Positions 46,501-53,185 of a DNA stretch of 64,000 nt are shown here, piece by piece. The stretch is from Flavobacteriaceae bacterium LYZ1037. Its GTDB lineage: Bacteria > Bacteroidota > Bacteroidia > Flavobacteriales > Flavobacteriaceae. How positions within the stretch are numbered: the first letter of the stretch is position 1; each line of letters starts with the position of its first letter. Under the pieces are notes generated by a model that saw only the letters and a list, made by a program, of their open reading frames with translations, searched no databases and had not been told where the DNA came from. The stretch is from assembly GCA_003144015.1 (NCBI GenBank), contig QFWS01000009.1, positions 49,006 through 113,005 on the forward strand, written 5' to 3'. The position numbers and the translations under genes are program-made.

Positions 46501-46678
46501 TTACAAATAGTTCGTCCAGAAACTTTGCCTGGTACTGTTCTTCTTTAGAGTTTTTAATATTCTCTTGAATGGTAGCATTATGAAAATACTTGGTATATTT
46601 TTTATAGGCACGCTCTACTACTGAATTATCTTGTTGCGCCAGATATGTTTTTATTACTGATGTTTGAAATAATGCCAT
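43586..46678 (-). CDS. Eco57I-like single-chain restriction-methyltransferase (type IIG-like)
   Basis: 1030 aa. N-terminal PD-(D/E)xK nuclease: Asp88 in GKADGAIL and ELK at 102-104 in GVIELKGT. A helical linker leads to the methylase: motif I CDPACGSGAFLN (Asp468), the GVDLNEESVEIAKLSLWLR segment, and catalytic NPPY at 591-594 for N6-adenine methylation. A TaqI-like C-terminal target-recognition region follows, then a coiled tail. Nuclease, methylase and specificity in one chain fit type IIG. Its ATG directly follows the XRE TAA with no gap. The target sequence is unknown. The operon context could also make it a non-classical methylation-guarded defence enzyme. Confidence 0.88.
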   Translation of the reverse strand: MALFQTSVIKTYLAQQDNSVVERAYKKYTKYFHNATIQENIKNSKEEQYQAKFLDELFVNVLGYILNPKPDFNITTEFKNQKGAGKADGAILKETKAIGVIELKGTNTKDLESIRKQAFDYKANQKGCVYVITSNFEKLRFYINDATEFLEFNLFQLAPEEFALMYLCLQKDNILNNLPLTIKEASLVEEDKITKQFYNDYSVFKRELFRDLVKRNAKRIKYEAVTSRAVELSQELEELKALEKNVKLSLFKKSQKLIDRFLFIFFAEDRDLLPPNSTIQILDKWKADIDFGDERPLYNLFKQYFHFLDEGRKGTTSRAEIYAYNGGLFKPDAILDSLEIDDDLLYKHTYKLAKYDFSSQVDVNILGHIFENSLNEIESVNAEIEGGEFDKQKSKRKKDGVFYTPKYITKYIVENTVGKLCQEKKVQLGFKEEAYFEIKKGTHQNTKKQLLEVLDNYRAWLLQITICDPACGSGAFLNQALDFLIKEHRYIDELKAKVLGGGLILSDIENTILENNIYGVDLNEESVEIAKLSLWLRTAQPRRKLNDLSNNIKCGNSIIDSKTVAGDKAFNWQEEFPQIFDKGGFDVIIGNPPYGAKLSETVREYITNNFISFQSNFDIYTSFIELASRITKESSYSSYIIPVSWQTGDKYNSTRKFIASNLKLEIGIKLPYDVFKDAYVDTGIYVFNNEKSEEYYSRVLEFGAREKFDTSLIEERNLLLLPSKFWMQLDSLKVVLNPFFYTLQPKIVKDTITLDDISDSIRGILPNSDDVSDDYIDGYKKYFTGYLGRYQKSEEFSWVHYSDNLREKPKDYSFFQDERIIIRRLINRQFRIMASLVSDEFVNKKDIYNLKITNHNYEIHYLLALINSKLFSFMKTKGSTTASKDDFSQLTLSDIRTIPVKKITVEVQEKFKKLVVSLLDLNKELNDYTNKFIKYFSVSTQIEKLTRKLQNWHELDFADFIKELNKAIKKAGGSPLTKKDEFEWLELFEDNKKKAQELQTQITQTEKTIDTMVYDLYGLTQEEREIVENS

Positions 46679-46984
46679 TTAAAGCTGCTGTTTTTTGTTG
46701 GTTAAGTTCTTAATTTCTTCTTCTACTTTTTTGAGGATTTCCGTACTGTTGGATTCATCTTTAAGCATATTGACAATTTTATCAGCCATCCAAAAGTTTA
46801 GTAACTCATTTTTACTTTTGTTTAAAGCCTTTGCTAAATCTTCTACTTGTTCCTTTCTGGCCATACGTGTACCACGTTCAATCTTACTTAATAAAGCGGT
46901 ATCGATATTCATTTGAGAGGCAACCTCACGAAGTAATAGTTGCTTTTCTTCCCTTAACTTCCTTATATAATTACCAAATGTCAT
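46679..46984 (-). CDS. XRE-family HTH regulator (controller-like)
   Basis: 101 aa from the ATG at 46982-46984; the longer frame uses a TTG that would lie inside the palindromic operator, so the ATG is preferred. Cro/C1-type HTH at residues 1-60 (FGNYIRKLREEKQLLLREVA, then ALLSKIERGTRMARKEQ). The tail is a charged helix. Small XRE proteins just ahead of restriction genes act as controller (C) proteins that time nuclease expression. A palindrome 13 bp upstream supports autoregulation. Confidence 0.85.
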   Translation of the reverse strand: MTFGNYIRKLREEKQLLLREVASQMNIDTALLSKIERGTRMARKEQVEDLAKALNKSKNELLNFWMADKIVNMLKDESNSTEILKKVEEEIKNLTNKKQQL

Positions 46985-46996
46985 TTTAGAGATATT

Positions 46997-47008
46997 TTGA
47001 CTTGTCAA
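46997..47008. promoter_or_regulatory. Palindromic operator TTGACTTGTCAA for the XRE regulator
   Basis: TTGAC-TT-GTCAA is a perfect palindrome with a 2-bp spacer, extended on both sides by ATAT. It is 13-24 bp before the ATG of the XRE gene and so within the operon promoter or leader. It looks like a C-box or repressor site. Confidence 0.55.
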
Positions 47009-47084
47009 TATTTGTCTAATTTAAGAAAAGGAAACCAAAGGAAAGTAAAAAGATATAAACAGTTATTAACAGGTAATGAGGATA

Positions 47085-47139
47085 TTAAGGATTTGAGGAA
47101 GTCCTTTTAATCATATCCTTAAATCCTTAAAATCCTTAA
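47085..47139. repeat. Inverted repeat with triple ATCCTTAA between primase and XRE operons
   Basis: TTAAGGATTT (47085-47094) is perfectly inverted in AAATCCTTAA (47121-47130). ATCCTTAA is repeated at 47115, 47123 and 47132. It sits right after the DUF3987 stop and before the XRE promoter. It may end the primase transcript, although there is no clean U-tract, or serve as a regulator site. Confidence 0.4.
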
Positions 47140-48891
47140 CTATGTCTTTGCAGGATTTGAATAGTTGTTGTGCGCTTCTCTATGTATTAAAGCTGCTTCG
47201 ACAAATTTAGTAATATAACCTTCTGCGGTTTTGTGTGGGATGCTCTGCTTTGTGGCTAAATCTAAATACTCTTGCCTGCTAAATTGCCTTGGTAAACTTT
47301 CTAAAAAGCGTTCTTTTCTATTTGAACGTTTTGTTACTTTATGCTCTATTGGTAAGTCGTTAAATACTTTACTACTGTGTTTTACTAAAATTGAAATTAT
47401 GGTTAATGCATTTTCAAAATCTATATCCTCACATTCTTTAGTTGCATTAACATCACCATCTTCCATAATGCGGAATGCTGTGAAAAGCATCATTACTCTA
47501 AAAGCAATTAAGCCTAATCGCCTTATTGTTGCGATGTACTCTTCAGGTTGTAGGTTGATGTATTTGGTCTGTAAGGATTCAAAAAAGGCATTGAATTGCT
47601 GTTGTTGAGTTGTGGTTAACCTTATTTCAATCTCTGGGTTGTTTTTTAGCGTTTTGTACAATTCTAAAAACTCACTACCTAATTTGTTATAGTAATCATC
47701 TAAACCTACTTTATTGCTATTTTGAAACACGTTTTTCCAAGTTGGTTTTATATTCATATAGTAAAACATAAAGCGACTAAATAATCCGTTCTCTGCATTG
47801 GGTATTAAGGTTGCCACTTGTTTAGGTGTACCTGATAATACAGTTGACAAGCACGGTTTCTCAATATCTACATATTCTCTATCGGTTCTACGATAATAGC
47901 TTATTGTTTCGTGATGAAAGGCTTTACGAAATCCATCGGAATAATTGCCATAATCGCTTTTAAAGGCTTGTGCTAACGTATCGCCTTCTGTTTCAAAAAT
48001 TAAACCTCTGCCTTTATTATCAGAAATTAATTGATATACGCCTGTTACACTATTGTTAGCAGGAATGAACAGCATTCGCTCTGGCGGTTTACTCGGTTTT
48101 TCCAAGTTTTCATCTTTTCCTTTGTTCATATTATAGGTAGCGGTTTCTACTTGAAATTGCTGTTTTAATACTTTGGCTTGTTCTCGTTTTAATTTATGAA
48201 CAGGCTCTACCAAATTTTTAATTTGGTTAAGTCTTCCTTTACCTGCAGATGCAGGTGCGGTTACAAATAGATATAAATTACAAAATACTTTACGTTGGTC
48301 ATAGATTCCGAAGAGTTTGGGAAAACACGCACTAAATGCTGTTAATGCACCTAATAGTAAAATATCTTTTTCTTCTTGACCACTTGCAGGATTTACAACT
48401 TGTTGTAAAAACTGTGGCAAATTCTCATATAGCGTTTCTGGTATTGTAGGCATTGATTGGTTGGGTGTATCGACAACAGTTACAACGTTTGTTGCAGCTT
48501 CGTTGTTATACTGTTGTTTAGTCGGTTTAATACCTGACTGATGTGTATAGTGATAAAAGGTAGCAATTGTAATTCCGTGTCCTTTTGCGTTTAAGCATTT
48601 ATCGAATTGTGCATCACACTCTTTAGCATCGTAACCTGCATAATTTTTACTTATTCGGTGGAAATAATCTCTTCCTGTTTCTCCATATTCTTCTGCTAAA
48701 GCAAAGCCTAAATCTCTCCAAGTGGCATAACTTCCTGTTATGTCTGTACCTGATTGCTCGATTGCTGAAATGTAGGATTCAATGTCTGTATCAGCAACAG
48801 CAACAACATTGGTTGTTGCGGTGTTGCTTTTTGGTTTTATTGGCTCTTTAGGAACTTCTAACCAATCTTTTGGGTTAAATATTTTAGTCAT
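47140..48891 (-). CDS. PriCT-2/DUF3987 mobile-element primase-helicase-like protein
   Basis: 583 aa. Residues about 35-115 are a PriCT-2 module (WRDLGFALAEEYGETGRDYFHRISKNYAGYD). From about 160 comes DUF3987, including a Walker A-like TAPASAGKGRL near 210 and a LLFIPANNSVTGVYQLI segment. It overlaps the BT4734-type gene by 4 bp (ATGA). Together they resemble the replication primase/helicase pair common in Bacteroidetes integrative elements. Replication of the excised form is the likely job. Confidence 0.85.
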   Translation of the reverse strand: MTKIFNPKDWLEVPKEPIKPKSNTATTNVVAVADTDIESYISAIEQSGTDITGSYATWRDLGFALAEEYGETGRDYFHRISKNYAGYDAKECDAQFDKCLNAKGHGITIATFYHYTHQSGIKPTKQQYNNEAATNVVTVVDTPNQSMPTIPETLYENLPQFLQQVVNPASGQEEKDILLLGALTAFSACFPKLFGIYDQRKVFCNLYLFVTAPASAGKGRLNQIKNLVEPVHKLKREQAKVLKQQFQVETATYNMNKGKDENLEKPSKPPERMLFIPANNSVTGVYQLISDNKGRGLIFETEGDTLAQAFKSDYGNYSDGFRKAFHHETISYYRRTDREYVDIEKPCLSTVLSGTPKQVATLIPNAENGLFSRFMFYYMNIKPTWKNVFQNSNKVGLDDYYNKLGSEFLELYKTLKNNPEIEIRLTTTQQQQFNAFFESLQTKYINLQPEEYIATIRRLGLIAFRVMMLFTAFRIMEDGDVNATKECEDIDFENALTIISILVKHSSKVFNDLPIEHKVTKRSNRKERFLESLPRQFSRQEYLDLATKQSIPHKTAEGYITKFVEAALIHREAHNNYSNPAKT

Positions 48892-49796
48892 AATACTTGA
48901 TGTCTTTTATGTAGAAAGGCTGTTGGGTCGTATGGTAAAAAACAAGCTCTGGAAACGTCTTTACCTGACTGGTCAACCTCAATGTTATAATTGTGTTTAA
49001 TGTAATTTGCTACTGCTGTGAAATATTCTGAATGCGATACTTCTGAAATATCTATTCTGATAATCCATTTTAGGCCATCACCAGATGGTGATACGAATAA
49101 CATTTCGGTTTCGAAATATTCATCATTTAGTAATTGTGCCTTTAACTCTTGAAGATTATCCAAATGGTCGAAATCAATAGTTAATAGATTAGAATGTTGT
49201 AACAAATTACTATCGTTACGTTTTTCAAAAGTTCCTGAAAAGGTTACGTAGTCAAAGCGATTAGCTTTGAATTTACGAGCTTCTTTTACATCTGTAATTA
49301 CACTTAAATCTTCGGTTATCTTTTTGTATTTATCACTTGTGATTAATGCAAATACTTGATGCAATCGTATAGTTTCCGAAGGAAACACATTGCGAACAGG
49401 TGCTTTGAAAAAGCTACAGTTTGCATACCAGGAATCGTCAGGTTCATTAAGCCATTCTAATTCGTCTTTCTCTTTTATTTCTAAATTTAAATGTAACTCT
49501 TGATTTATCTTCTGGAATAATTCTTCTTCATCGGTTATTCTGAAATGGTATTGTGCAAAATCGAATACATCACCTTTAAAGTCTTCTAATTCAGTATCTC
49601 TATGCGTTGCAATAACACCATCTATATGAACACGTAAAGTTTCTTTACCACCATTAAAAGGGTTTCGGGTTATCCCGCAGTCCCTTCCTTTTAAGGAAAG
49701 GACTGTAGTTTCAGGATAATACTGTCTTAACACATAGGCGTAAATCTTTAAACCATAATGTGTTTTGTCTAATATTGCTTCTCTACTTATTTCCAT
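48888..49796 (-). CDS. BT4734/VirE N-terminal-type primase-like protein
   Basis: 302 aa. The first 110 residues carry CGITRNPFNGGKETLRVHIDG, a short domain commonly joined to primases of these elements. The C-terminal 180 residues match BT4734-like/VirE-N proteins: NLLTIDFDHLD with the Asp pair of an archaeo-eukaryotic primase fold, and LFVSPSGDGLKWIIRI as the second motif. It overlaps the HTH gene upstream by 14 bp and the DUF3987 gene by 4 bp. It is probably the primase half of the replication module. Confidence 0.8.
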   Translation of the reverse strand: MEISREAILDKTHYGLKIYAYVLRQYYPETTVLSLKGRDCGITRNPFNGGKETLRVHIDGVIATHRDTELEDFKGDVFDFAQYHFRITDEEELFQKINQELHLNLEIKEKDELEWLNEPDDSWYANCSFFKAPVRNVFPSETIRLHQVFALITSDKYKKITEDLSVITDVKEARKFKANRFDYVTFSGTFEKRNDSNLLQHSNLLTIDFDHLDNLQELKAQLLNDEYFETEMLFVSPSGDGLKWIIRIDISEVSHSEYFTAVANYIKHNYNIEVDQSGKDVSRACFLPYDPTAFLHKRHQVL

Positions 49797-50079
49797 TACA
49801 CTTGAAATTATGGTTGTAGTAGTTGTCTTGAAGCAATTGCTCTATGTCAGCAACTCTATAGTAAAATTTACCTTTTACTTTACTGTATGGTAAAGTACCA
49901 TTGGTTCTTAAAGTTTGTAGCGTTCGCTTACTTATATGTAAGGTTTGCAATACATCTTGATTGTCTATCCACGTATCTTTTAATACTTCTGCTCTCGATT
50001 GTCGCAACAACTCGATACGCGCTTTTAAGTCCTTAATATCTTGCGAGAGCGCCAAGATTAAATCGATTATCTCCGTCAT
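49783..50079 (-). CDS. Excisionase-like helix-turn-helix protein (second)
   Basis: 98 aa. The N-terminal half is a coiled helix (DIKDLKARIELLRQS), then a MerR-type HTH_17 fold (NQDVLQTLHISKRTLQTLRTNG, KGKFYYRVADIEQLL). Its 5' end overlaps the first HTH gene by 4 bp and its 3' end overlaps the primase gene by 14 bp. Such proteins act as recombination directionality factors or regulators of the replication genes in Bacteroidetes elements. Confidence 0.85.
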   Translation of the reverse strand: MTEIIDLILALSQDIKDLKARIELLRQSRAEVLKDTWIDNQDVLQTLHISKRTLQTLRTNGTLPYSKVKGKFYYRVADIEQLLQDNYYNHNFKCNGNK

Positions 50080-50378
50080 AACTTTACCGCTCCTTTCTTA
50101 ATTAGGTAATCGGCAGCTTGCTGTTCGATTTCATCTTGTGAGTCCATACGGTTACGCAGTAACCAATGGTCTAACTCTTCACGTTGGAAATAAATCTTTT
50201 TGCCATTCGGTTTATAGTGTGGAATGGCTCCCGTACTTGTCAATTTGTACAAGTGTGATTGGGAAAGTTCTAAATACTTGCAAGTTTCATTAAAATTCAA
50301 TACTTGCTTTTGCATCGTTTGTTGCTCTATTAAGAGTTTTTCGATACGGTCTAATTTTTCGATGATATTTGTGTCCAT
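50076..50378 (-). CDS. Excisionase-like helix-turn-helix protein (first)
   Basis: 100 aa with the same layout as its neighbour: a leading helix, then HTH_17 (NFNETCKYLELSQSHLYKLTSTG, NGKKIYFQREELDHWLL). It is the first gene of a four-gene operon to the DUF3987 protein. Two palindromes at 50405-50440 lie just before its ATG and may be its own operator. Confidence 0.85.
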   Translation of the reverse strand: MDTNIIEKLDRIEKLLIEQQTMQKQVLNFNETCKYLELSQSHLYKLTSTGAIPHYKPNGKKIYFQREELDHWLLRNRMDSQDEIEQQAADYLIKKGAVKL

Positions 50379-50404
50379 CGTTTATTTTGTTTTAAATAAA
50401 TGAG

Positions 50405-50440
50405 GACATCTGGCCAAATGTCATTCTTGGTTTTCAAGAA
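50405..50440. promoter_or_regulatory. Palindromes ahead of the HTH-primase operon
   Basis: GACAT (50405-50409) is inverted in ATGTC (50418-50422), and TTCTTG (50424-50429) in CAAGAA (50435-50440). They lie 27-62 bp before the ATG at 50378. The tandem layout suggests operator sites for an element HTH protein. Confidence 0.4.
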
Positions 50441-50493
50441 CAAGACAAAGGTTTAAAATGTAGATTTTTAAAAAATGAAGATTTTTAGGTAGT

Positions 50494-50529
50494 ATTGAGA
50501 TTACATTGAGAAATCTCAATGTTCTCAAT
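50494..50529. repeat. Double ATTGAGA/TCTCAAT hairpin
   Basis: An inner perfect 9-bp stem ACATTGAGA/TCTCAATGT (50503-50522) is flanked by an outer ATTGAGA (50494-50500) and TCTCAAT (50523-50529). T7 follows on the plus strand. It lies just past the stop of the minus-strand 316-aa gene. A minus-strand U-tract is absent, so it may be a stabilising 3' hairpin, a plus-strand terminator or a protein-binding site. Confidence 0.5.
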
Positions 50530-50535
50530 GTTTTT

Positions 50536-51486
50536 TTATTGCATTTGTTTGAAAATATTATCAATAGTTTCTTTTTCTTTAAAAGTATATTGCTTACTTG
50601 AAGATAAATTTTGGGCAGTTAATTCAAAATCATTTTTAGTATAAAACTTATTAGACCTTTCAATTTCGGATAACTTTAAATTTTTAAATTGAGGTTTTAG
50701 CTTGTCAAAGATGTATCTAATTGCAGTTGTATTGGCCTCAAAATAAATATTAAAATTTAAAGAAGTAAAATCATCTGTTGTTAGAATCTCTAACAGCTGT
50801 TTTGTAGTAGTTCTATTTTCTAATAAATCTATTTTAATTTGAAGCTGTTCAAGCACTTTTAAAAGATTTGCTTTATCTTTTCCTTTAAACACAAATGAAG
50901 TTTTTGGTTTGCTTTTAGGCTTTGATGTTTTTTTAATGACTACTTTTTTAGATGTCTCAATCTTCTTTATTAAGTCTGCATTGAATTTAGTGTCATTGAA
51001 ATACTTTTCAGCTATTTCGGAAATCGTAAATAATGGTGTTTCTGAAAACTGTCCGTACTGCTCTTGTAATTCAGCATATAGTCGTATCACTGATACTTTC
51101 AGATAATTAATTATATAATCAACGTCGTCGCTTAAATCTACCGTTATATTCCTTTTACTAATGTAGCTGGCTATGTCATTTAAGTACTTATCAAATTTAT
51201 TATGCAGAATCGTATAGCTGTATTTATTTTCTGCTGTTGTTGCATTCTCTGGAAAGCCTGCAATAAATGAAACAATAGTTTTTTCAGTTTCATTAAATAT
51301 GCTTTTTTGGTAATACTCTTTTTTACTATTTAAAGGTCTTTTAAAATGTATTTTAAAAACCGCATTAGCTGCTAATGGATATAATTTTATTTCAGATAAC
51401 AATAATTGAAATTCTCTTTCTGATCTATTGTCGCGATGTAAACCTTTAGTAATAGAAACTAAACTTGAAAATATGTTATTTTTCAT
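50536..51486 (-). CDS. Integrase-linked hypothetical protein
   Basis: 316 aa, soluble, helical, lysine-rich middle (VVIKKTSKPKSKPKTSF). The C-terminal 100 residues (AIRYIFDKLKPQFKNLKLSEIERSNKFYTKNDFELTAQN) look like a conserved Bacteroidetes module seen with integrases, possibly DUF6617 or RteC-like; I am not certain of the name. Its ATG overlaps the integrase stop by 1 bp, so it is translated with it. A role in excision control or transfer is inference. Confidence 0.65.
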   Translation of the reverse strand: MKNNIFSSLVSITKGLHRDNRSEREFQLLLSEIKLYPLAANAVFKIHFKRPLNSKKEYYQKSIFNETEKTIVSFIAGFPENATTAENKYSYTILHNKFDKYLNDIASYISKRNITVDLSDDVDYIINYLKVSVIRLYAELQEQYGQFSETPLFTISEIAEKYFNDTKFNADLIKKIETSKKVVIKKTSKPKSKPKTSFVFKGKDKANLLKVLEQLQIKIDLLENRTTTKQLLEILTTDDFTSLNFNIYFEANTTAIRYIFDKLKPQFKNLKLSEIERSNKFYTKNDFELTAQNLSSSKQYTFKEKETIDNIFKQMQ

Positions 51487-52580
51487 TATAAATCCAATTG
51501 AATACGGTTAGCAGCATCTTTCTTTTTATCGTCGATTACTTTGGCATAAATCTGCGTTGTTCTCAATTCTTTATGACCTAATAATTTTGATACTGTATAA
51601 ATATCTGTGCCTAAAGTTAATTGTAAAGTTGCATACGTATGACGTGCGCAGTGAAAAGTAATATTTTTTGTAATACCCGCTTTCATTATCCATTGTTGTA
51701 ATTTCAAATTAGACCAGGCACTATAATGCAAATCTTTGAAAATTTTATCTGTCTGCTTTCCTTCTTCACCTAATAGTTCTCTTGCTTGTTCAGAAATGGG
51801 TAAAGTTTCAGCTCCTTTGGTTTTCTTTTGTCTAAAACGGATGTAGTATCCCATTTCTTTAGAATGCTGTACTTCTGACCAGACTAACTTTTCAATGTCT
51901 GACCATCTTAATCCTGTGATTGCTGAAAATATAAAAGCTTTTTTTAATAAAGGAAGTTCACATTCAGTGTTTGCTGCTCTTTGTAATTCATCAAGTGTTA
52001 AAAATTCTCGTTGAGGTTCACCTTGTTTGAAATATTCAACACCATTGGCAGGATTTACTTTTAGAATACCATCCTTAACAGCTTGTTTTAGTGCTGCTGA
52101 AAACTTACCATAGTATGAATATTTAGAGTTTTGAGATAATTTTTTTCCAGCTCTTCCCATAGCATCCTTATCTAAATACTCTTTAAACCGCTCTACAAAT
52201 GATTTATCTATATCTTGAAAACTAACATCCGTTGGACAAAAGGTTTTTAAATGTTTCAACATACTATTCCAATTCCCATAATTACCTGCACTTGTGTTTT
52301 TCTTTTCTGCTAATGTTGTTATATAAGTAATAAAACTACCCTTTAATTTCTCTATATCCTTAAATCCGTAAATACCATTTTGAATTTCTATTTGTCGTTG
52401 TGCACAAATAGTTTCAGCAAGTTGCTTGGTTTTCTTATTAACATCCCTTTCCGTTTTAGTTTTAGGATTGGCAGTTAGGTATAACCTCAAATATTCTGTT
52501 TTCCTTTTTCCCTTATGATAGTAGTCTAAATACAAACTAATATTATCATTTTTTTTGCGCTGTCTTAATGTTACTTTCAT
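51486..52580 (-). CDS. int: Tyrosine recombinase, integrase of the mnmE element
   Basis: 364 aa. N-terminal arm/SAM-like domain (KLKGSFITYITTLAEKKNTS), then the catalytic domain with the tyrosine-recombinase residues: Arg in AITGLRWSDIEKL, Lys in RFRQKKTKGAETL, HxxR in FHCARHTYATL, and LLGHKELRTTQIYAKV supplying the His and nucleophile Tyr. It is 590 bp from the mnmE end and read away from it. Its position, intact catalytic set and the att repeats make it the enzyme that placed the element. Confidence 0.93.
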   Translation of the reverse strand: MKVTLRQRKKNDNISLYLDYYHKGKRKTEYLRLYLTANPKTKTERDVNKKTKQLAETICAQRQIEIQNGIYGFKDIEKLKGSFITYITTLAEKKNTSAGNYGNWNSMLKHLKTFCPTDVSFQDIDKSFVERFKEYLDKDAMGRAGKKLSQNSKYSYYGKFSAALKQAVKDGILKVNPANGVEYFKQGEPQREFLTLDELQRAANTECELPLLKKAFIFSAITGLRWSDIEKLVWSEVQHSKEMGYYIRFRQKKTKGAETLPISEQARELLGEEGKQTDKIFKDLHYSAWSNLKLQQWIMKAGITKNITFHCARHTYATLQLTLGTDIYTVSKLLGHKELRTTQIYAKVIDDKKKDAANRIQLDL

Positions 52581-52586
52581 AATAAA

Positions 52587-52952
52587 TCAATTAAAGAGGT
52601 TTTCAATTTGCCAACGAGCTACTATATGCTTTCTACCAAAAGGAACTGCTTTTAAACGTCCTTGTTGTATCATCCTTTGGATGGTCCATCTACTTACACC
52701 AATGAGTTGAGAAGCCTCTGTTACGCTTAAAAAATCTTTGTTATTTACTGCATTTGGATTGTAGTCATTAACTATTTCTTTTTGCTGCTGAATAGTTTCT
52801 TCAAGAGTAGCTTGTACTTTCTCATTGCGTTTACGTGCCTTATATGCTCTTTTAGCACAAATATCACTACAGTATTTAGTAACTGTTGTTCGTGCTGTAA
52901 AGGCATTACCGCAATGCTTACAAGTTTTTGGGATGTATAAATTACTGCTCAT
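52587..52952 (-). CDS. Zinc-finger plus excisionase-type HTH protein
   Basis: 121 aa from the ATG at 52950-52952. Upstream ATGs at 53003 or 53006 and a TTG at 53042 keep the frame, but the zinc finger starts right after the chosen Met. N-terminal zinc site (CKHCGNAFTAR, KYCSDICAKRAYK), a basic linker, then HTH_17 (SVTEASQLIGVSRWTIQRMIQQG, PFGRKHIVARWQIENL). It is 6 bp before the integrase gene. It may be a directionality factor or integrase regulator acting at the nearby att and arm sites. Confidence 0.8.
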   Translation of the reverse strand: MSSNLYIPKTCKHCGNAFTARTTVTKYCSDICAKRAYKARKRNEKVQATLEETIQQQKEIVNDYNPNAVNNKDFLSVTEASQLIGVSRWTIQRMIQQGRLKAVPFGRKHIVARWQIENLFN

Positions 52953-53030
52953 AAATGGTGCTTTATGTAGCGTTATGGTGCAACGTGGGGCAATATGGTG
53001 CATCATTTCGCCAATCTCACTGCCAACAGA

Positions 53031-53106
53031 TTTGGGCAACAAATCCGTATTTAAGGCAACAGATATACAACAAATTTAATGAAAAAAGAGCAAATAAGCA
53101 ACAAAT
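53031..53106. repeat. Right-end integrase arm-site candidates (GCAACAAA x2)
   Basis: TTTGGGCAACAAAT (53031-53044) is an exact copy of the left-end 14-mer. Another GCAACAAAT lies at 53098-53106, and a looser GGCAACAGAT between them. All lie inside the element, 64-140 bp from the att core and between it and the HTH gene. Confidence 0.55.
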
Positions 53107-53169
53107 AAAGGAAGATAAAAACGTATAAAGTAAAGAAAAACAGGTGGTTAACAATAAAAAGAAAGATAG

Positions 53170-53185
53170 TTACTTCCCGATACAA
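53170..53185. repeat. Right att site at the mnmE 3' end
   Basis: TTACTTCCCGATACAA. Read on the minus strand it is the last four codons and stop of mnmE (CIGK-stop, with part of the preceding codon). It matches 27374-27389 with one difference. Confidence 0.8.

Larger units (their letters stand above)
27374..53185. mobile_element. Integrative element in the 3' end of mnmE, about 25.8 kb
   Basis: The boundaries are an imperfect 16-bp direct repeat (27374-27389 and 53170-53185). The right copy is the final codons of mnmE. The element carries a tyrosine recombinase and HTH protein next to the right end, a primase/helicase-like pair, excisionase-like HTH genes, a restriction/Argonaute operon and a metal-efflux set. 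Shared GCAACAAA motifs lie inside both ends. No relaxase, T4SS, phage structural or transposase gene is visible, so it is either an integrative mobilizable element using outside help, or a degraded one. SGI1 islands use the same mnmE site in Proteobacteria. Placement relies on the repeats and integrase position and was not tested against an empty site. Confidence 0.8.

Noticed and set aside
47231..47608. 125-codon plus-strand frame opposite the DUF3987 gene
   Set aside because: It is the antisense of a well-supported gene with no own promoter and Cys/Ser-rich noise-like composition.
27374..53185. Complete conjugative transposon
   Set aside because: No relaxase, coupling protein or tra/T4SS genes are present; only integration and replication genes are seen.
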